DNA of 64,000 nucleotides from Lachnospiraceae bacterium (GTDB taxonomy: Bacteria > Bacillota > Clostridia > Lachnospirales > Lachnospiraceae). The stretch covers positions 372,001-436,000 of the forward strand of contig CABJAB010000002.1 of the NCBI GenBank assembly GCA_902363445.1, written 5' to 3'. Position 1 is the stretch's first letter, and each line of letters begins with the position of its first letter. A program made the translations under genes and the position numbers. The notes beneath the pieces were generated by a model, which had not been told where the DNA came from, ran no database searches, and saw only the letters and a list, made by a program, of their open reading frames with translations. Positions 54,740 to 64,000 of the stretch are shown here, in pieces.

Positions 54740-56344
54740 ATGGAATTGATATTTTTAGGCGCAGATCACGAAGTGACCGGGAGCTGCCATATGGTAAAGG
54801 CTGCCGGTATGAATATGCTGATCGACTGCGGAATGGAGCAGGGAGAGGATGTTTATGAGAACCAGGAGATTCCGGTACATGCGTCGGAAATCGATTGTGT
54901 CCTCCTGACCCATGCCCATATTGACCATTCCGGGCTCCTTCCTCTTCTTTACGCGAAAGGCTTCCGGGGTCAGGTGTATGCCACCAGGGCTACCTGTGAT
55001 CTATGCCAGATCATGCTCCGTGACAGCGCCCATATTCAGGAGTTTGAGGCAGAATGGCGCAACCGGAAGGGGAAACGTGCCGGAAAGCCGGAATTTATCC
55101 CCTTATATACGATGGACGACGCCGTGGGGCTTTTGGAACAGCTGGTGGCGTGTGAATACAACGAAATGGTGGACATCGCAGAAGGTGTTCAGGCCCGCTT
55201 TTCCGATGTCGGCCATCTGCTCGGTTCGGCCAGCATTGAACTGTGGATTTCTGAGGAAAAGGAAACTAGAAAGCTAGTCTTTTCCGGCGATGTCGGAAAC
55301 CTGGATCAACCTCTGATCAAGGATCCTCAGTATCTGGACACGGCTGATTACGTCGTGATGGAGTCCACGTATGGGGACCGGATTCATAGTGATGTCCGGG
55401 TGGACTATGTAAAAGAGCTGACGGAGGTAATCCAGGAGACCTTTGACCGGGGCGGGAATGTGGTGATTCCTTCTTTTGCCGTTGGGCGTACTCAGGAAAT
55501 GCTTTATTTTATAAGAAAGATCAAAGAAGACAGGCTGATTCGCGGTCATGAGGGCTTTAAGGTTTATGTGGACAGTCCGCTGGCCATAGAAGCCACAAAT
55601 ATCTTCAACAAATATAAATACAGCTGCTTTGATGAAGAGGCTACAGAGCTTTTGGAAAAGGGAATCGATCCCATTAAATTTCAGGGGCTGACCGTATCGG
55701 TGACCAGCGCCGATTCCAAGCTCATAAACTTTGACCAGGAGCCGAAGGTCATCATATCGGCATCCGGAATGTGCGAGGCGGGTCGTATCCGTCATCACCT
55801 GAAGCACAACCTGTGGCGCCCGGAATGTACGATTCTGTTTGTAGGATACCAGTCGGGAGGCACTTTAGGGCGGGCCCTGCTGGACGGCATGAGCACCGTG
55901 AAGCTTTTTGGCGAGACCATCGAAGTAAAAGCAGAGATCAAGAAGCTGGACGGAATCAGCGGCCACGCGGATAAGATTGGGCTGTTAAAATGGATCGATT
56001 CCTTTAATCCGAAACCGAAAAAAGTATTCATAGTCCATGGAGAAGACAGCGTATGCGATCATTTCGTATCCTGCTTAATAGAAGAACATGGGATGGATGC
56101 GTCGGCTCCTTACAGCGGAGCGGTCTATGACATGAAAACGGATTCCTGGGTCTCGGAAGGCGTCCGCATCCTGAAGCGGCGTGAAAAATCTTCAGCAAAG
56201 AAGGCTAATACCGTATTTGCAAGGCTTCTGGCCGCGGGGGAACGTCTGATGGCGCTCATCCGAAAGAACGAGGGAAGCGCCAACAAGGATTTGGCCAGAA
56301 TGGCAGATCAGGTCAATATGCTGTGTGATAAATGGGAGAGATGA
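54740..56344 (+). CDS. Beta-CASP metallo-beta-lactamase RNA hydrolase
   Basis: 534 residues. Metal motif HAHIDHSG (HxHxDH, about residues 56-63), later His/Asp (DVGHLLGSA, SGDVGN), beta-CASP motifs SGMCEAGRIRHH and SGHADKIGL, and VHGED. CPSF-73/YSH1-like bacterial proteins are RNA nucleases. A C-terminal helical tail of about 60 residues is extra. RBS AAGGAGATAATAGT. Confidence 0.92.
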   Translation: MELIFLGADHEVTGSCHMVKAAGMNMLIDCGMEQGEDVYENQEIPVHASEIDCVLLTHAHIDHSGLLPLLYAKGFRGQVYATRATCDLCQIMLRDSAHIQEFEAEWRNRKGKRAGKPEFIPLYTMDDAVGLLEQLVACEYNEMVDIAEGVQARFSDVGHLLGSASIELWISEEKETRKLVFSGDVGNLDQPLIKDPQYLDTADYVVMESTYGDRIHSDVRVDYVKELTEVIQETFDRGGNVVIPSFAVGRTQEMLYFIRKIKEDRLIRGHEGFKVYVDSPLAIEATNIFNKYKYSCFDEEATELLEKGIDPIKFQGLTVSVTSADSKLINFDQEPKVIISASGMCEAGRIRHHLKHNLWRPECTILFVGYQSGGTLGRALLDGMSTVKLFGETIEVKAEIKKLDGISGHADKIGLLKWIDSFNPKPKKVFIVHGEDSVCDHFVSCLIEEHGMDASAPYSGAVYDMKTDSWVSEGVRILKRREKSSAKKANTVFARLLAAGERLMALIRKNEGSANKDLARMADQVNMLCDKWER

Positions 56345-56351
56345 ACAGAAC

Positions 56352-56909
56352 ATGGAAAAAGGAACTTACGGTTATGGAAAAAAGAAACTAAAAGCACAGA
56401 TCTTGAAACTGGCGGCCTGCTGCGCACTGGTATTTGGCGCACTGACCATAGGCCTTATCACCACCGGAAACCGGAAAAATATCTGGACGGTAGGCGCAAT
56501 CTGCTCCGTACTGCCCGCAGCGACTTTTGCGGTGAACGTCATAGCCAGATGTAAAGGGCTTCCCCTGAAAAGCGAAGACTACGAAAGACTTGCCGAAGTA
56601 TCGGAGGGACTGGTACTTTCCTGCGATATGATCGTGACGGCCGGTCAGAAGCTGATTCCGGTACAGGCGGCCGTTTTCCATGAAACGGGGATCACCGCCT
56701 ATACGGCCAGTAAGAAAGTGGAGGTCAAGCAGGCGGAGAAGGATATAAACGGTCTTCTGAAAAGCATCGGAGTCTATTCTAAAATCCAGCTGTATACCGA
56801 TTACAGCGCATTTTTAAAGAGGGTGGACGGAATCCAGCCTTCTGAATCCGACGAAAAAAAGAAGGAGCTAGAGAAGAAAAAGGGAGAATTCCTAGTTTAC
56901 TCCATGTAG
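56352..56909 (+). CDS. Unrecognised membrane protein with cytoplasmic domain
   Basis: 185 residues from ATG 56352. Lys-rich start, two membrane helices (about residues 18-36 and 46-65) and a mixed alpha/beta soluble part ending in a Lys/Glu-rich helix. No family is recognised. It starts 7 bases after the nuclease stop, so it is in the same operon. A start at 56325 inside the nuclease gene is possible but lacks a ribosome site. Confidence 0.78.
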   Translation: MEKGTYGYGKKKLKAQILKLAACCALVFGALTIGLITTGNRKNIWTVGAICSVLPAATFAVNVIARCKGLPLKSEDYERLAEVSEGLVLSCDMIVTAGQKLIPVQAAVFHETGITAYTASKKVEVKQAEKDINGLLKSIGVYSKIQLYTDYSAFLKRVDGIQPSESDEKKKELEKKKGEFLVYSM

Positions 56910-56940
56910 AGAGGAAGCCGGAAAAAGAGGGAGGAAGCCT

Positions 56941-57954
56941 ATGAGGGAATTGCCGGTGGGAACGGCGGAAGCAGGGCAGAGACTGGATAAATATCTCCAA
57001 AAATATATGGCGCTTGCGCCAAAGAGCTTTTTTTATAAAATGTTTCGGAAAAAAAATATCACCATCAATAAAAAGAAATGCAGCGGCGGAGAACAGATAA
57101 AGGAAGGGGATACAATTCAGCTTTTCCTTTCCGAAGAAACGATCGAAGGGTTTCGCAGAAAAGCAGAGGCTTCCTATAAACGTCCTGCTGCAAAATTGTC
57201 TGTCATCTATGAAGACTCCCAGGTGGTTCTGATTAATAAGCCTGCGGGAATGCTTTCCCAGAAAGCCGGAAAAGAAGATGTATCATTGGTGGAATACCTG
57301 CTCTCGTATCTGCTGGAAAAGGGAGAGGTGACGGAAGAAACTCTGAGGAGCTTCCGCCCTTCTGTGTGCAATCGTCTTGACCGGAACACCAGCGGTCTTG
57401 TGACCGCGGGAAAGACTCTGAAAGCCCTTCAGGAGCTTTCCATACTTTTTAAGGAGCGGAGTATCCGTAAATACTATCTGTGCCTTGTGGACGGCGCTGC
57501 AGTAAAGAAACGCCGCCTGCATGGATGGCTCGTCAAGGATGAAAGAAGTAATCAGGTGAAGATCTATTCGGAACAGAGAGAGGGAAGCAGTGAAATCCAC
57601 ACGGCTTATGAGCCGGTTGCCGCCGGCAGAAGCCAAACTCTGCTGAAGGTGGAACTCATAACCGGACGTTCCCATCAGATCCGGGCGCATCTGGCGGCCG
57701 ACGGCCATCCGGTGATTGGAGATGAGAAGTATGGAAACCCGTCCGTGAACCGGAGATTTCGGTCTGAATATCACCTGGAGCATCAGCTGCTCCATTCCTG
57801 GAAAATGGAATTTCCGGAGCTTTCCGGAGCGCTTAAGGGCCTTTCAGGCCGTTCGGTACAGGCCCGTCTTCCGGAGCTTTTCCGCAAGATTCTGAAAGAG
57901 GAAAAGGTCTTGCCGTTTCCCGGCATAACGGATACCTGGAGCAGCCCGGAATAA
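56941..57954 (+). CDS. RluA-family pseudouridine synthase with S4 domain
   Basis: 337 residues. N-terminal S4 RNA-binding domain (AEAGQRLDKYLQK), then a pseudouridine synthase core with NRLDRNTSGLV (catalytic Asp in LDR) and TGRSHQIRAHLA. RluC/RluD-like length. The exact rRNA site is not determinable. RBS GGGAGGAAGCCT. Confidence 0.92.
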   Translation: MRELPVGTAEAGQRLDKYLQKYMALAPKSFFYKMFRKKNITINKKKCSGGEQIKEGDTIQLFLSEETIEGFRRKAEASYKRPAAKLSVIYEDSQVVLINKPAGMLSQKAGKEDVSLVEYLLSYLLEKGEVTEETLRSFRPSVCNRLDRNTSGLVTAGKTLKALQELSILFKERSIRKYYLCLVDGAAVKKRRLHGWLVKDERSNQVKIYSEQREGSSEIHTAYEPVAAGRSQTLLKVELITGRSHQIRAHLAADGHPVIGDEKYGNPSVNRRFRSEYHLEHQLLHSWKMEFPELSGALKGLSGRSVQARLPELFRKILKEEKVLPFPGITDTWSSPE

Positions 57955-58013
57955 GACGCCGCCGGCAGACCAAATCCGGCGCATATCATAAACTGGAGAG
58001 GAAGCAAAAGCCC

Positions 58014-58547
58014 ATGGCTACCTGGGGGACAAGAGGGCTCCGGGGTTCGACCCTGGAGGATTTGATCAACCATACGAACGAAAAATATAAAGAGAGCGGC
58101 CTGGCATTGATTCAAAAGATACCGACGCCCATTAAACCTATCAATATCGATAAAGAAAGCCGCCATATAACGCTGGCTTACTTTGACCAGAAGAGTACGG
58201 TGGATTACATCGGAGCCGTCCAGGGGATTCCTGTGTGTTTCGATGCGAAGGAGTGTGTGAGCACGACGTTCCCGCTGCAGAATATCCACGAGCACCAGAT
58301 GGTATTCATGGAGAAATTTGAAAAGCAGGGAGGCGTTTCGTTTATCATCCTCTATTTTACCGGTCTGGACGAAATGTATTATGTGCCCTTTCGCCGCCTT
58401 TTGGAGTATTGGAACCGTGGGAGAGACGGCGGGAGAAAAAGCTTTACTTACGAGGAAATTGACAAAACCTATCAAATACATACAAAACACGGAGCTTATG
58501 TCCATTATCTGGAGATGCTGCAAAAAGATTTAGACAGCAGAGATTGA
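58014..58547 (+). CDS. RecU-like Holliday junction resolvase
   Basis: 177 residues. Begins TWGTRGLRGSTLEDLINHTN, the RecU N-terminal pattern. The nuclease core has STVDYIGAVQGIPVCFDAKE: Asp, then the Asp-x-Lys/Glu metal site. Resolves four-way junctions during recombination. Its stop codon lies inside the -35 box of the his promoter. Confidence 0.88.
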   Translation: MATWGTRGLRGSTLEDLINHTNEKYKESGLALIQKIPTPIKPINIDKESRHITLAYFDQKSTVDYIGAVQGIPVCFDAKECVSTTFPLQNIHEHQMVFMEKFEKQGGVSFIILYFTGLDEMYYVPFRRLLEYWNRGRDGGRKSFTYEEIDKTYQIHTKHGAYVHYLEMLQKDLDSRD

Positions 58548-58572
58548 CAGATTCCGTCTCATCCAGTATAAT
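58544..58572 (+). promoter_or_regulatory. his operon promoter, perfect consensus
   Basis: TTGACA (58544-58549), exactly 17 bases, TATAAT (58567-58572). Predicted start near 58579; hisZ ATG at 58638. The -35 overlaps the recU stop. Confidence 0.85.
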
Positions 58573-58590
58573 TTATTCTGCGTGCTACTA

Positions 58591-58606
58591 TGATAATGAA
58601 TTATCA
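58591..58606. promoter_or_regulatory. Palindrome in the his leader, candidate operator
   Basis: TGATAATGAATTATCA is a 16-base palindrome (7-base arms around GA) about 12 bases after the predicted start. Position and symmetry suit a repressor site; HisR-type (TrpR-family) control of his genes is known in Firmicutes, but I cannot match this motif to it. Confidence 0.45.
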
Positions 58607-58637
58607 CGTTAATATATTAAAGTATCAGGAGATCTTT

Positions 58638-59897
58638 ATGAAACAATTACTACATACGCCGGAGGGAGTCCGGGACATTTATAATTCCGAATACGCCGGA
58701 AAGCTGGTCATCGAGGACAGGATCCGCAGCACATTAAAGCGGTATGGGTATAACGAGCTTCAGACCCCTACCTTTGAGTTTTTTGATATTTTCAACAAAG
58801 AGCGGGGAAGCGTCGCTTCTAAGGAGATGTATAAATTTTTCGACCGGGAAGGAAATACTCTGGTGTTACGTCCGGATATGACGCCTCCTGTGGCCAGATG
58901 CGCAGCAAAATATTATACGGACGAGCCGTTTCCCATCCGTCTCAGCTATCTTGCCAATACATTCATCAATCACAGCAGTTATCAGGGACGCCTGAAGGAA
59001 TCTACCGTGCAGGGGGCTGAACTGATTGGGGACGATTCCAGTGACGCAGATGCGGAAATGATTGCTCTTACCATCGATTGTCTATTAAAAGCAGGCCTCA
59101 AAGATTTTCAGGTCGACATCGGACAAGTGGGTTTTTTCAAAGGCCTGGTGGAAGAAGCAGGACTTGACGAAGACACGGAAGAGAGGCTCCGAGCGCTCAT
59201 AGAAGAAAAGAATTTCTTTGGTGTGGAGGAGCTGATGCAGGAGCAGAACCTTGATGAGAAACTTACGGATATATTCTTAAAGCTTCCGGAGCTTTTCGGG
59301 TCCGCTGAGCTCATAGAGACGGCAAAGGCAATGACTGTAAACGCCCGCTCAAAGGCGGCCGTGACACGCCTGGAGAATTTATACCGTATCCTCAGCTATT
59401 ACGGGCTGTCAGATTATGTGTCCTTTGATCTGGGGATGCTAGGCAAATATAAGTATTATACCGGAATCATTTTCCGGGGAGTTACCTTTGGCATGGGGGA
59501 ACCGATCGTATCGGGCGGACGCTATGACGGCCTGATGAAACAGTTTGGAAAGGACGCTCCTTCTGTAGGCTTTTCTATTTCCATAGACGGTCTGATGTCG
59601 GCACTCTCCAGGCAGAAGATTGGAATCGAGACTCCAAAGGTGGACGTTCTTCTGCTCTACGACAGATCCAGACAGGCATCTGCGATACCGTTGGCTTCTC
59701 ATTTCAGAAATACCGGGAAGAACCTGCAGCTCATCCGAAAAAAAGAAAAGACTACGCTTGAAGATTATACAGCCTTTGCCAGACGGAACCGCCTGGAGGA
59801 GATTTATTATTTATCCGACGGCGGGCGGGACATCCAGGCGGTTCGTCCGGATACGGGAGAAATAAGGCATCTTTCTTTTCCGAAAGAAATCGAATGA
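58638..59897 (+). CDS. hisZ: ATP phosphoribosyltransferase regulatory subunit HisZ
   Basis: 419 residues from ATG 58638 (AGGAGATCTTT). HisRS-like catalytic fold: LLHTPEGVRDIY, LRPDMTPPVARC, GGRYDGLMKQFG. Together with a short HisG downstream it forms the hetero-octameric HisZ-HisG enzyme, giving histidine feedback control. First gene of the his operon. Confidence 0.93.
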   Translation: MKQLLHTPEGVRDIYNSEYAGKLVIEDRIRSTLKRYGYNELQTPTFEFFDIFNKERGSVASKEMYKFFDREGNTLVLRPDMTPPVARCAAKYYTDEPFPIRLSYLANTFINHSSYQGRLKESTVQGAELIGDDSSDADAEMIALTIDCLLKAGLKDFQVDIGQVGFFKGLVEEAGLDEDTEERLRALIEEKNFFGVEELMQEQNLDEKLTDIFLKLPELFGSAELIETAKAMTVNARSKAAVTRLENLYRILSYYGLSDYVSFDLGMLGKYKYYTGIIFRGVTFGMGEPIVSGGRYDGLMKQFGKDAPSVGFSISIDGLMSALSRQKIGIETPKVDVLLLYDRSRQASAIPLASHFRNTGKNLQLIRKKEKTTLEDYTAFARRNRLEEIYYLSDGGRDIQAVRPDTGEIRHLSFPKEIE

Positions 59898-59940
59898 AAA
59901 CAGTACCTGGGATAATGATACAGATAGAAGAGGATAACAT

Positions 59941-60600
59941 ATGAGATATTTAACATTTGCCCTGGCAAAGGGACGGATGGCTAAGAAGACCATGGAGCTG
60001 TTTGAAGCCATCGGGCTGTCCTGTGAAGAAATGAAGGAGGAAGGGACCCGCAAACTGATCTTTGTGAATGAAGAGCTTAAACTCCGCTTTTTTCTGGCAA
60101 AGGCCAATGACGTTCCCACTTATGTGGAGTACGGAGCCGCCGATATCGGGATAGTCGGAAAGGATACTATTCTGGAGGAGGGAAGGAGGCTTTATGAAGT
60201 CCTGGATCTGGGGATCGGAAAATGCAGGATGTGCGTCTGCGGGCCGAAGGATGCGGCAGATAAGCTCAGGCATCATGAGCTCATCCGGGTAGCCACCAAA
60301 TATCCCGGTATCGCTAAGGACTATTTCTATAATAAAAAACATCAGACCGTAGAAATCATCAAGCTAAACGGATCCATTGAGCTTGCTCCCATTGTAGGTC
60401 TTTCAGAAGTCATTGTGGATATTGTGGAAACGGGCTCTACTCTAAGGGAAAACGGACTTACGGTCTTAGAGGAGATCGTCGGGCTCTCTGCCAGGATGGT
60501 GGTCAATCAGGTCAGCATGAAGATCGAGCATGAACGCATCAGCAGGATCATTACCGATATGAGAGCGCTTATCCAGTCAAGGGAGCGGGACGGACGGTAA
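59941..60600 (+). CDS. hisG: ATP phosphoribosyltransferase catalytic subunit, short form
   Basis: 219 residues, the short HisG type that lacks the C-terminal regulatory domain and needs His[15 protein letters not shown] start, [12 protein letters not shown], and the PRPP-loop region [15 protein letters not shown]. First step of histidine synthesis: ATP plus PRPP. RBS GAAGAGGATAACAT. Confidence 0.96.
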   Translation: MRYLTFALAKGRMAKKTMELFEAIGLSCEEMKEEGTRKLIFVNEELKLRFFLAKANDVPTYVEYGAADIGIVGKDTILEEGRRLYEVLDLGIGKCRMCVCGPKDAADKLRHHELIRVATKYPGIAKDYFYNKKHQTVEIIKLNGSIELAPIVGLSEVIVDIVETGSTLRENGLTVLEEIVGLSARMVVNQVSMKIEHERISRIITDMRALIQSRERDGR

Positions 60601-60639
60601 TATCCGTACTTTTGCCGTCAGGAGACAGGAGGAGACAAA

Positions 60640-61929
60640 ATGAGAATAGTGAAGTTGGATGAGTCATCCAAAAAGGACATACTGGATCAGCTTTTGAAGA
60701 GAAGTCCCGGACATTATGGGGCCTATACGGAGACTGTGAATGCCATTGTAGAGGAAGTACGGAAGAACAGGGATTCAGCCCTGTTTGCTTATACGGAAAA
60801 GTTTGACGGCTGCAGGCTGGACGCTTCTACTGTCCGTGTCACAGAGGCTGAGATGGAAGAGGCATGCGGCCTGGTGGAAAAAGAGCTTTTGGAAGTCATC
60901 CGAAAGGCGCTTGTGAATATCCGGGCCTTTCACGAAAAACAGCGGCGTTACAGCTGGTTTGATTCCAGTGAAAACGGCGTTCTGCTGGGACAGAAGGTCA
61001 CGCCCCTTAATCGGGTGGGCGTATATGTTCCGGGCGGAAAGGCAGTGTATCCATCCTCTGTACTGATGAACATTGTTCCTGCCAAGGTGGCGGGAGTGAG
61101 AGAGATTGTCATGGTCACTCCGCCCGGCAAAGACGGCAGAGTAAATCCGGCTGTCTTGGTGGCCGCAAAAGAAGCCGGCGTGGATAAGGTCTTTAAAGCA
61201 GGCGGGGCTCAGGCGATCGCCGCTCTGGCTTTTGGGACGGAATCCATACCGCGGGTTGACAAGATCGTAGGCCCCGGAAACATTTTCGTCGCCTTGGCTA
61301 AAAAAGCGGTATTTGGTTTCGTGAGCATCGATTCTATTGCCGGTCCCAGTGAGATTCTTGTATTAGCCGATGAAACGGCAGATCCCCGCTATGTGGCTGC
61401 GGATCTTTTGTCCCAGGCGGAGCATGACGAAATGGCCTCCGCCATTCTGGTCACTACCTCTGAACGTCTGGCAGACGCGGTAAACCAGGAAATAGACGGG
61501 TTCCTTAAAATTCTCAGCAGAAGGGATATTATTTCTAAATCCCTGGAGAATTATGGTTATATCCTGCTTGCCGATACCCTGGATGAAGCCATAGAAGCTG
61601 CCAATGAGATCGCCTCTGAACATCTGGAGATTATGACTAAAGACGCTTTTACCATCATGACGAAGATTCGGAATGCAGGAGCCATTTTTATCGGAGAGCA
61701 CAGCTGTGAGCCGCTGGGAGACTATTTTGCCGGGCCGAACCATGTGCTTCCCACCAACGGGACGGCCAAATTCTTTTCACCCCTGGGTGTGGATGATTTT
61801 GTAAAGAAGTCAAGTATCATATCGTATTCCAGGGAAGCTCTGGAGCCCATCCATGAAGATATCATACGGTTTGCGGATCAGGAGAAGCTGACTGCCCACG
61901 GCAATGCCATAAAAGTTCGGTTTGAATAG
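60640..61929 (+). CDS. hisD: Histidinol dehydrogenase
   Basis: 429 residues, usual length. [16 protein letters not shown], the [12 protein letters not shown] region, EHDEMASA, and the zinc/active site [20 protein letters not shown]. Final two oxidations of the pathway. RBS AGGAGGAGACAAA. Confidence 0.97.
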   Translation: MRIVKLDESSKKDILDQLLKRSPGHYGAYTETVNAIVEEVRKNRDSALFAYTEKFDGCRLDASTVRVTEAEMEEACGLVEKELLEVIRKALVNIRAFHEKQRRYSWFDSSENGVLLGQKVTPLNRVGVYVPGGKAVYPSSVLMNIVPAKVAGVREIVMVTPPGKDGRVNPAVLVAAKEAGVDKVFKAGGAQAIAALAFGTESIPRVDKIVGPGNIFVALAKKAVFGFVSIDSIAGPSEILVLADETADPRYVAADLLSQAEHDEMASAILVTTSERLADAVNQEIDGFLKILSRRDIISKSLENYGYILLADTLDEAIEAANEIASEHLEIMTKDAFTIMTKIRNAGAIFIGEHSCEPLGDYFAGPNHVLPTNGTAKFFSPLGVDDFVKKSSIISYSREALEPIHEDIIRFADQEKLTAHGNAIKVRFE

Positions 61930-61938
61930 GAGGGCGCC

Positions 61939-62526
61939 ATGAAACGAATCGGAACAGTTTCAAGAAAAACGAGCGAGACAGACGTATCTGTTACATTAAA
62001 TTTGGATGGAACGGGTTTGAGTGAGATCCAGACCGGAATAGGTTTTTTTGACCACATGCTTGTGAGCTTTGCGAAGCACGGCCTGTTTGATCTGGACGTA
62101 CAGGTCAGGGGGGATCTGGAAGTGGATACTCATCATACCATTGAGGATACAGGCATCGCCCTGGGTCAGGCCATTGGAAAAGCGGTGGGAGATAAGTCGG
62201 GAATCCGCCGGTATGGCTCTTTCCTGCTTCCCATGGACGAATCCTTAGTTCTCTGTGCCCTGGACTTGTCGGGGCGTCCCTATTTGGTATATGACGCCGT
62301 TCTTACGGCGGAGCGTGTCGGCTGCCTTGAAACGGAGATGATCAGGGAATTTTTCTATGCGGTTTCTTATTCGGCGGCTATGAATCTTCACATCAAGGAA
62401 ATTCACGGCGAGAATACTCATCATGTGATTGAAGCCATGTTCAAGGCGTTTGCCAAGTCCCTGGATATGGCCACCATGACAGACAGCCGGATTCCCGGCC
62501 TCTTGTCCACAAAGGGTTCTTTATAA
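61939..62526 (+). CDS. hisB: Imidazoleglycerol-phosphate dehydratase
   Basis: 195 residues, monofunctional. Metal-binding signatures DTHHTIEDTGIALGQA and NTHHVIEAMFKAFAKSL. RBS AGGAGGGCGCC. 9 bases after hisD. Confidence 0.97.
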   Translation: MKRIGTVSRKTSETDVSVTLNLDGTGLSEIQTGIGFFDHMLVSFAKHGLFDLDVQVRGDLEVDTHHTIEDTGIALGQAIGKAVGDKSGIRRYGSFLLPMDESLVLCALDLSGRPYLVYDAVLTAERVGCLETEMIREFFYAVSYSAAMNLHIKEIHGENTHHVIEAMFKAFAKSLDMATMTDSRIPGLLSTKGSL

Positions 62527-62551
62527 CTATAAATCGTGAGGAGAAGACAAC

Positions 62552-63838
62552 ATGGCAGAAGAAAAGAAACTGGCAGCTTTGTTTGCCCTTAGAAACGGTC
62601 AGGTAGAAATTGAAATCGAACGGGGAGGGTTCCCCGATGGCAGCCCGGAAGAGCTATGCCGTTATTATGATGACAACGGCGCTGATGAATTAATGATCAT
62701 GGACCTCTCGGAGGATGATGCAGGGCATGACGCCCATATCGGCATGATCAAAAAGATTGCCCGCGCCGTGGATATCCCTGTGATCACGGGCGGACGGGTC
62801 AAACGAGTGGAGGATGTGAAAAAATATCTCTATGCCGGAGCCAAAATGGTGTATCTAAAAGCCTCCGAGGAAGAAAGCATTGATATTTTAAAGGAGGTTT
62901 CCGACCGTTTCGGTAAAGAGAAAATCGCTGTTTGGCTGGACAGAGAGGATAAGATCTCACGGATGGAGGAATACGCTTCTTTAGGAGCCGGCTGCTTTAT
63001 TCTGGATATGGGAGCCGCTTTCACATGCCTCCCGGAAGGCAGCGGATATCCTATGCTGCTTCTGACCCAGATGAGGACGGCGTCAGAGCTTAAACCCATT
63101 TTGTCGCTTCCTGGAGTAAAGGGAGCCGTTCTTTCATTTGGAAAAGACGATGGCACTGACTGTATGAGCCTTAAACAGCAGCTGAAAAAAGAAGGGCTTT
63201 CTATGAATACGTTCGAAAGTCCGGTGAGCTTTTCTAAACTTAAGCTGGGACCGGATGGCCTGGTCCCGGTCATCGTACAGGATTATAAGACCTCTGAAGT
63301 CCTCATGATGGCGTATATGAATGAAAAAGCCTTTGAGGACACTCTGGAAACGGGCAAAATGCATTATTACAGCCGGAGCAGAAAAAGCCAGTGGCTGAAG
63401 GGGGAGACCTCCGGACACTTCCAATATGTAAAATCCCTCTGTCTGGACTGTGACAATGATACCCTTTTAGCCAAGGTGGCTCAAGTGGGCGCTGCCTGTC
63501 ACACCGGTTCCCGTTCCTGTTTTTTTAATAAACTGGTGAAAAAGGAGTATGACGATACCAATCCGCTTATGGTATTTGAGGATGTGTATCAGGTGATCCT
63601 CGACAGAAAAGCCAATCCCAAAGAAGGCTCTTATACAAATTATCTGTTCGACAAAGGGATAGATAAGATATTAAAGAAGGTAGGAGAAGAGGCGACGGAA
63701 ATCGTCATTGCCGCCAAAAACCCCAACCCAGAAGAAATCGTTTACGAACTGTCGGATTTCCTCTATCACGCCATGGTCCTGATGGCGGAAAAGGGCGTGA
63801 CCTGGGAAGATATTACAAAAGAATTGGCAAATCGTTGA
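62552..63838 (+). CDS. hisIE: HisIE with an added degenerate HisF-like domain
   Basis: 428 residues. Residues about 230-330 are HisI (cyclohydrolase; DCDNDTLL and CHTGSRSCF zinc/metal motifs). Residues about 335-428 are HisE (pyrophosphatase; [14 protein letters not shown]). The first ~228 residues resemble a HisF/HisA barrel: [20 protein letters not shown] and [21 protein letters not shown]. But the first catalytic Asp (PCLDV in HisF) is replaced by LFALRNG. An Asp remains in VWLDRED. So the barrel is probably a structural or regulatory relic. Second and third steps of the pathway. hisA, hisF, hisH and hisC are not in the window up to here. Confidence 0.92.
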   Translation: MAEEKKLAALFALRNGQVEIEIERGGFPDGSPEELCRYYDDNGADELMIMDLSEDDAGHDAHIGMIKKIARAVDIPVITGGRVKRVEDVKKYLYAGAKMVYLKASEEESIDILKEVSDRFGKEKIAVWLDREDKISRMEEYASLGAGCFILDMGAAFTCLPEGSGYPMLLLTQMRTASELKPILSLPGVKGAVLSFGKDDGTDCMSLKQQLKKEGLSMNTFESPVSFSKLKLGPDGLVPVIVQDYKTSEVLMMAYMNEKAFEDTLETGKMHYYSRSRKSQWLKGETSGHFQYVKSLCLDCDNDTLLAKVAQVGAACHTGSRSCFFNKLVKKEYDDTNPLMVFEDVYQVILDRKANPKEGSYTNYLFDKGIDKILKKVGEEATEIVIAAKNPNPEEIVYELSDFLYHAMVLMAEKGVTWEDITKELANR

Positions 63839-63846
63839 CTTATTAC

Positions 63847-63875
63847 TTGATTGTCCCTCCGGAATAGGGTAAAAT
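63847..63875 (+). promoter_or_regulatory. Promoter for the truncated 3'-terminal gene
   Basis: TTGATT (63847-63852), 17 bases, TAAAAT (63870-63875), just after the hisIE stop. Confidence 0.6.
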
Positions 63876-63906
63876 TACATAAAAGAACTGTAAAGGGGGA
63901 GCGGCC

Positions 63907-64000
63907 ATGGCATGGAAGGAGAAATGTTTTCGTTCCTTAATGGATGCGAAACTGTTTTTATCAACGGCGCATATGGAGAGGTTCAAGGAATTGTGGAAAG
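63907..64000 (+). CDS. Start of an unidentified gene, cut by the window edge
   Basis: ATG 63907 follows AAAGGGGGAGCGGCC, a good ribosome site, and its own promoter. The 31 visible residues start MAWKEKCFRSLMDAKLFL and are too few to identify. The frame remains open at the edge. Confidence 0.6.
   Translation, partial: MAWKEKCFRSLMDAKLFLSTAHMERFKELWK

Overview
The window is chromosomal DNA from an anaerobic, spore-forming, Gram-positive Clostridia member, most likely a Lachnospiraceae gut-type organism. This rests on the gene families, not on a marker gene. Evidence includes an alpha/beta small acid-soluble spore protein, CotF-like coat proteins behind a sigma-K-type promoter, a YlbJ-like sporulation protein next to rsmD-coaD (the Bacillus subtilis ylb order), an FprA flavo-diiron protein, ECF vitamin transporters, sortase-anchored surface proteins, strong AGGAGG ribosome binding sites, and the short HisG plus HisZ arrangement. 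I see no rRNA, tRNA, CRISPR, prophage or transposase gene.

Region 1 (1-28.1 kb) is a surface and vitamin-acquisition island. It opens with the end of a transcobalamin-like (DUF4430) protein and an EcfT / fused EcfA-EcfA / S-component cassette. A MoxR-DUF58-transglutaminase-like operon follows, then a sortase-anchored thioester adhesin. Next comes a cobalamin riboswitch with an intrinsic terminator (10.53-10.75 kb), leading an eight-gene tightly packed operon: ChlD-like, ChlI-like, radical SAM/SPASM, CobN-like, EcfT, EcfA-EcfA, S component, DUF4430 surface protein. After an AraC/GyrI regulator, a second cobalamin riboswitch (23.98-24.22 kb) controls a 1298-residue sortase-type surface protein whose core looks like a PQQ-type beta-propeller. 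My reading is that this is a B12-repressed corrinoid capture and import system: the propeller and DUF4430 proteins bind at the surface, ECF moves the ligand across the membrane, and an orphan CobN/ChlID/radical SAM set acts on the tetrapyrrole. No other cobalamin biosynthesis gene is present in the window.

Region 2 (28.2-46.4 kb) is mostly housekeeping and small accessory genes: prs, a PDZ-radical SAM-DUF512 protein, der, plsY, gpsA, fprA, two divergent MATE exporters, HAD phosphatase, two small coat proteins, DUF305, LUD, an orphan PTS EIIC, a nitrilase-family amidase, SASP, rsmD, coaD and a coiled-coil protein. Two copies of a non-coding, hairpin-rich repeat lie in convergent gaps (35.25-35.58 kb and 45.64-46.35 kb).

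Region 3 (46.4-64 kb) carries a YlbJ-like protein, pepD, an M23 peptidase, a small alarmone synthetase, an RsmF-type methyltransferase, HAD, YgiQ radical SAM, beta-CASP nuclease, an unknown membrane protein, an RluA-type synthase and recU. It ends with a his operon (hisZ-hisG-hisD-hisB-hisIE) behind a perfect TTGACA-N17-TATAAT promoter with a palindrome in its leader. HisIE carries an extra N-terminal HisF-like barrel that appears catalytically dead. The window closes inside an unidentified gene with its own good promoter.
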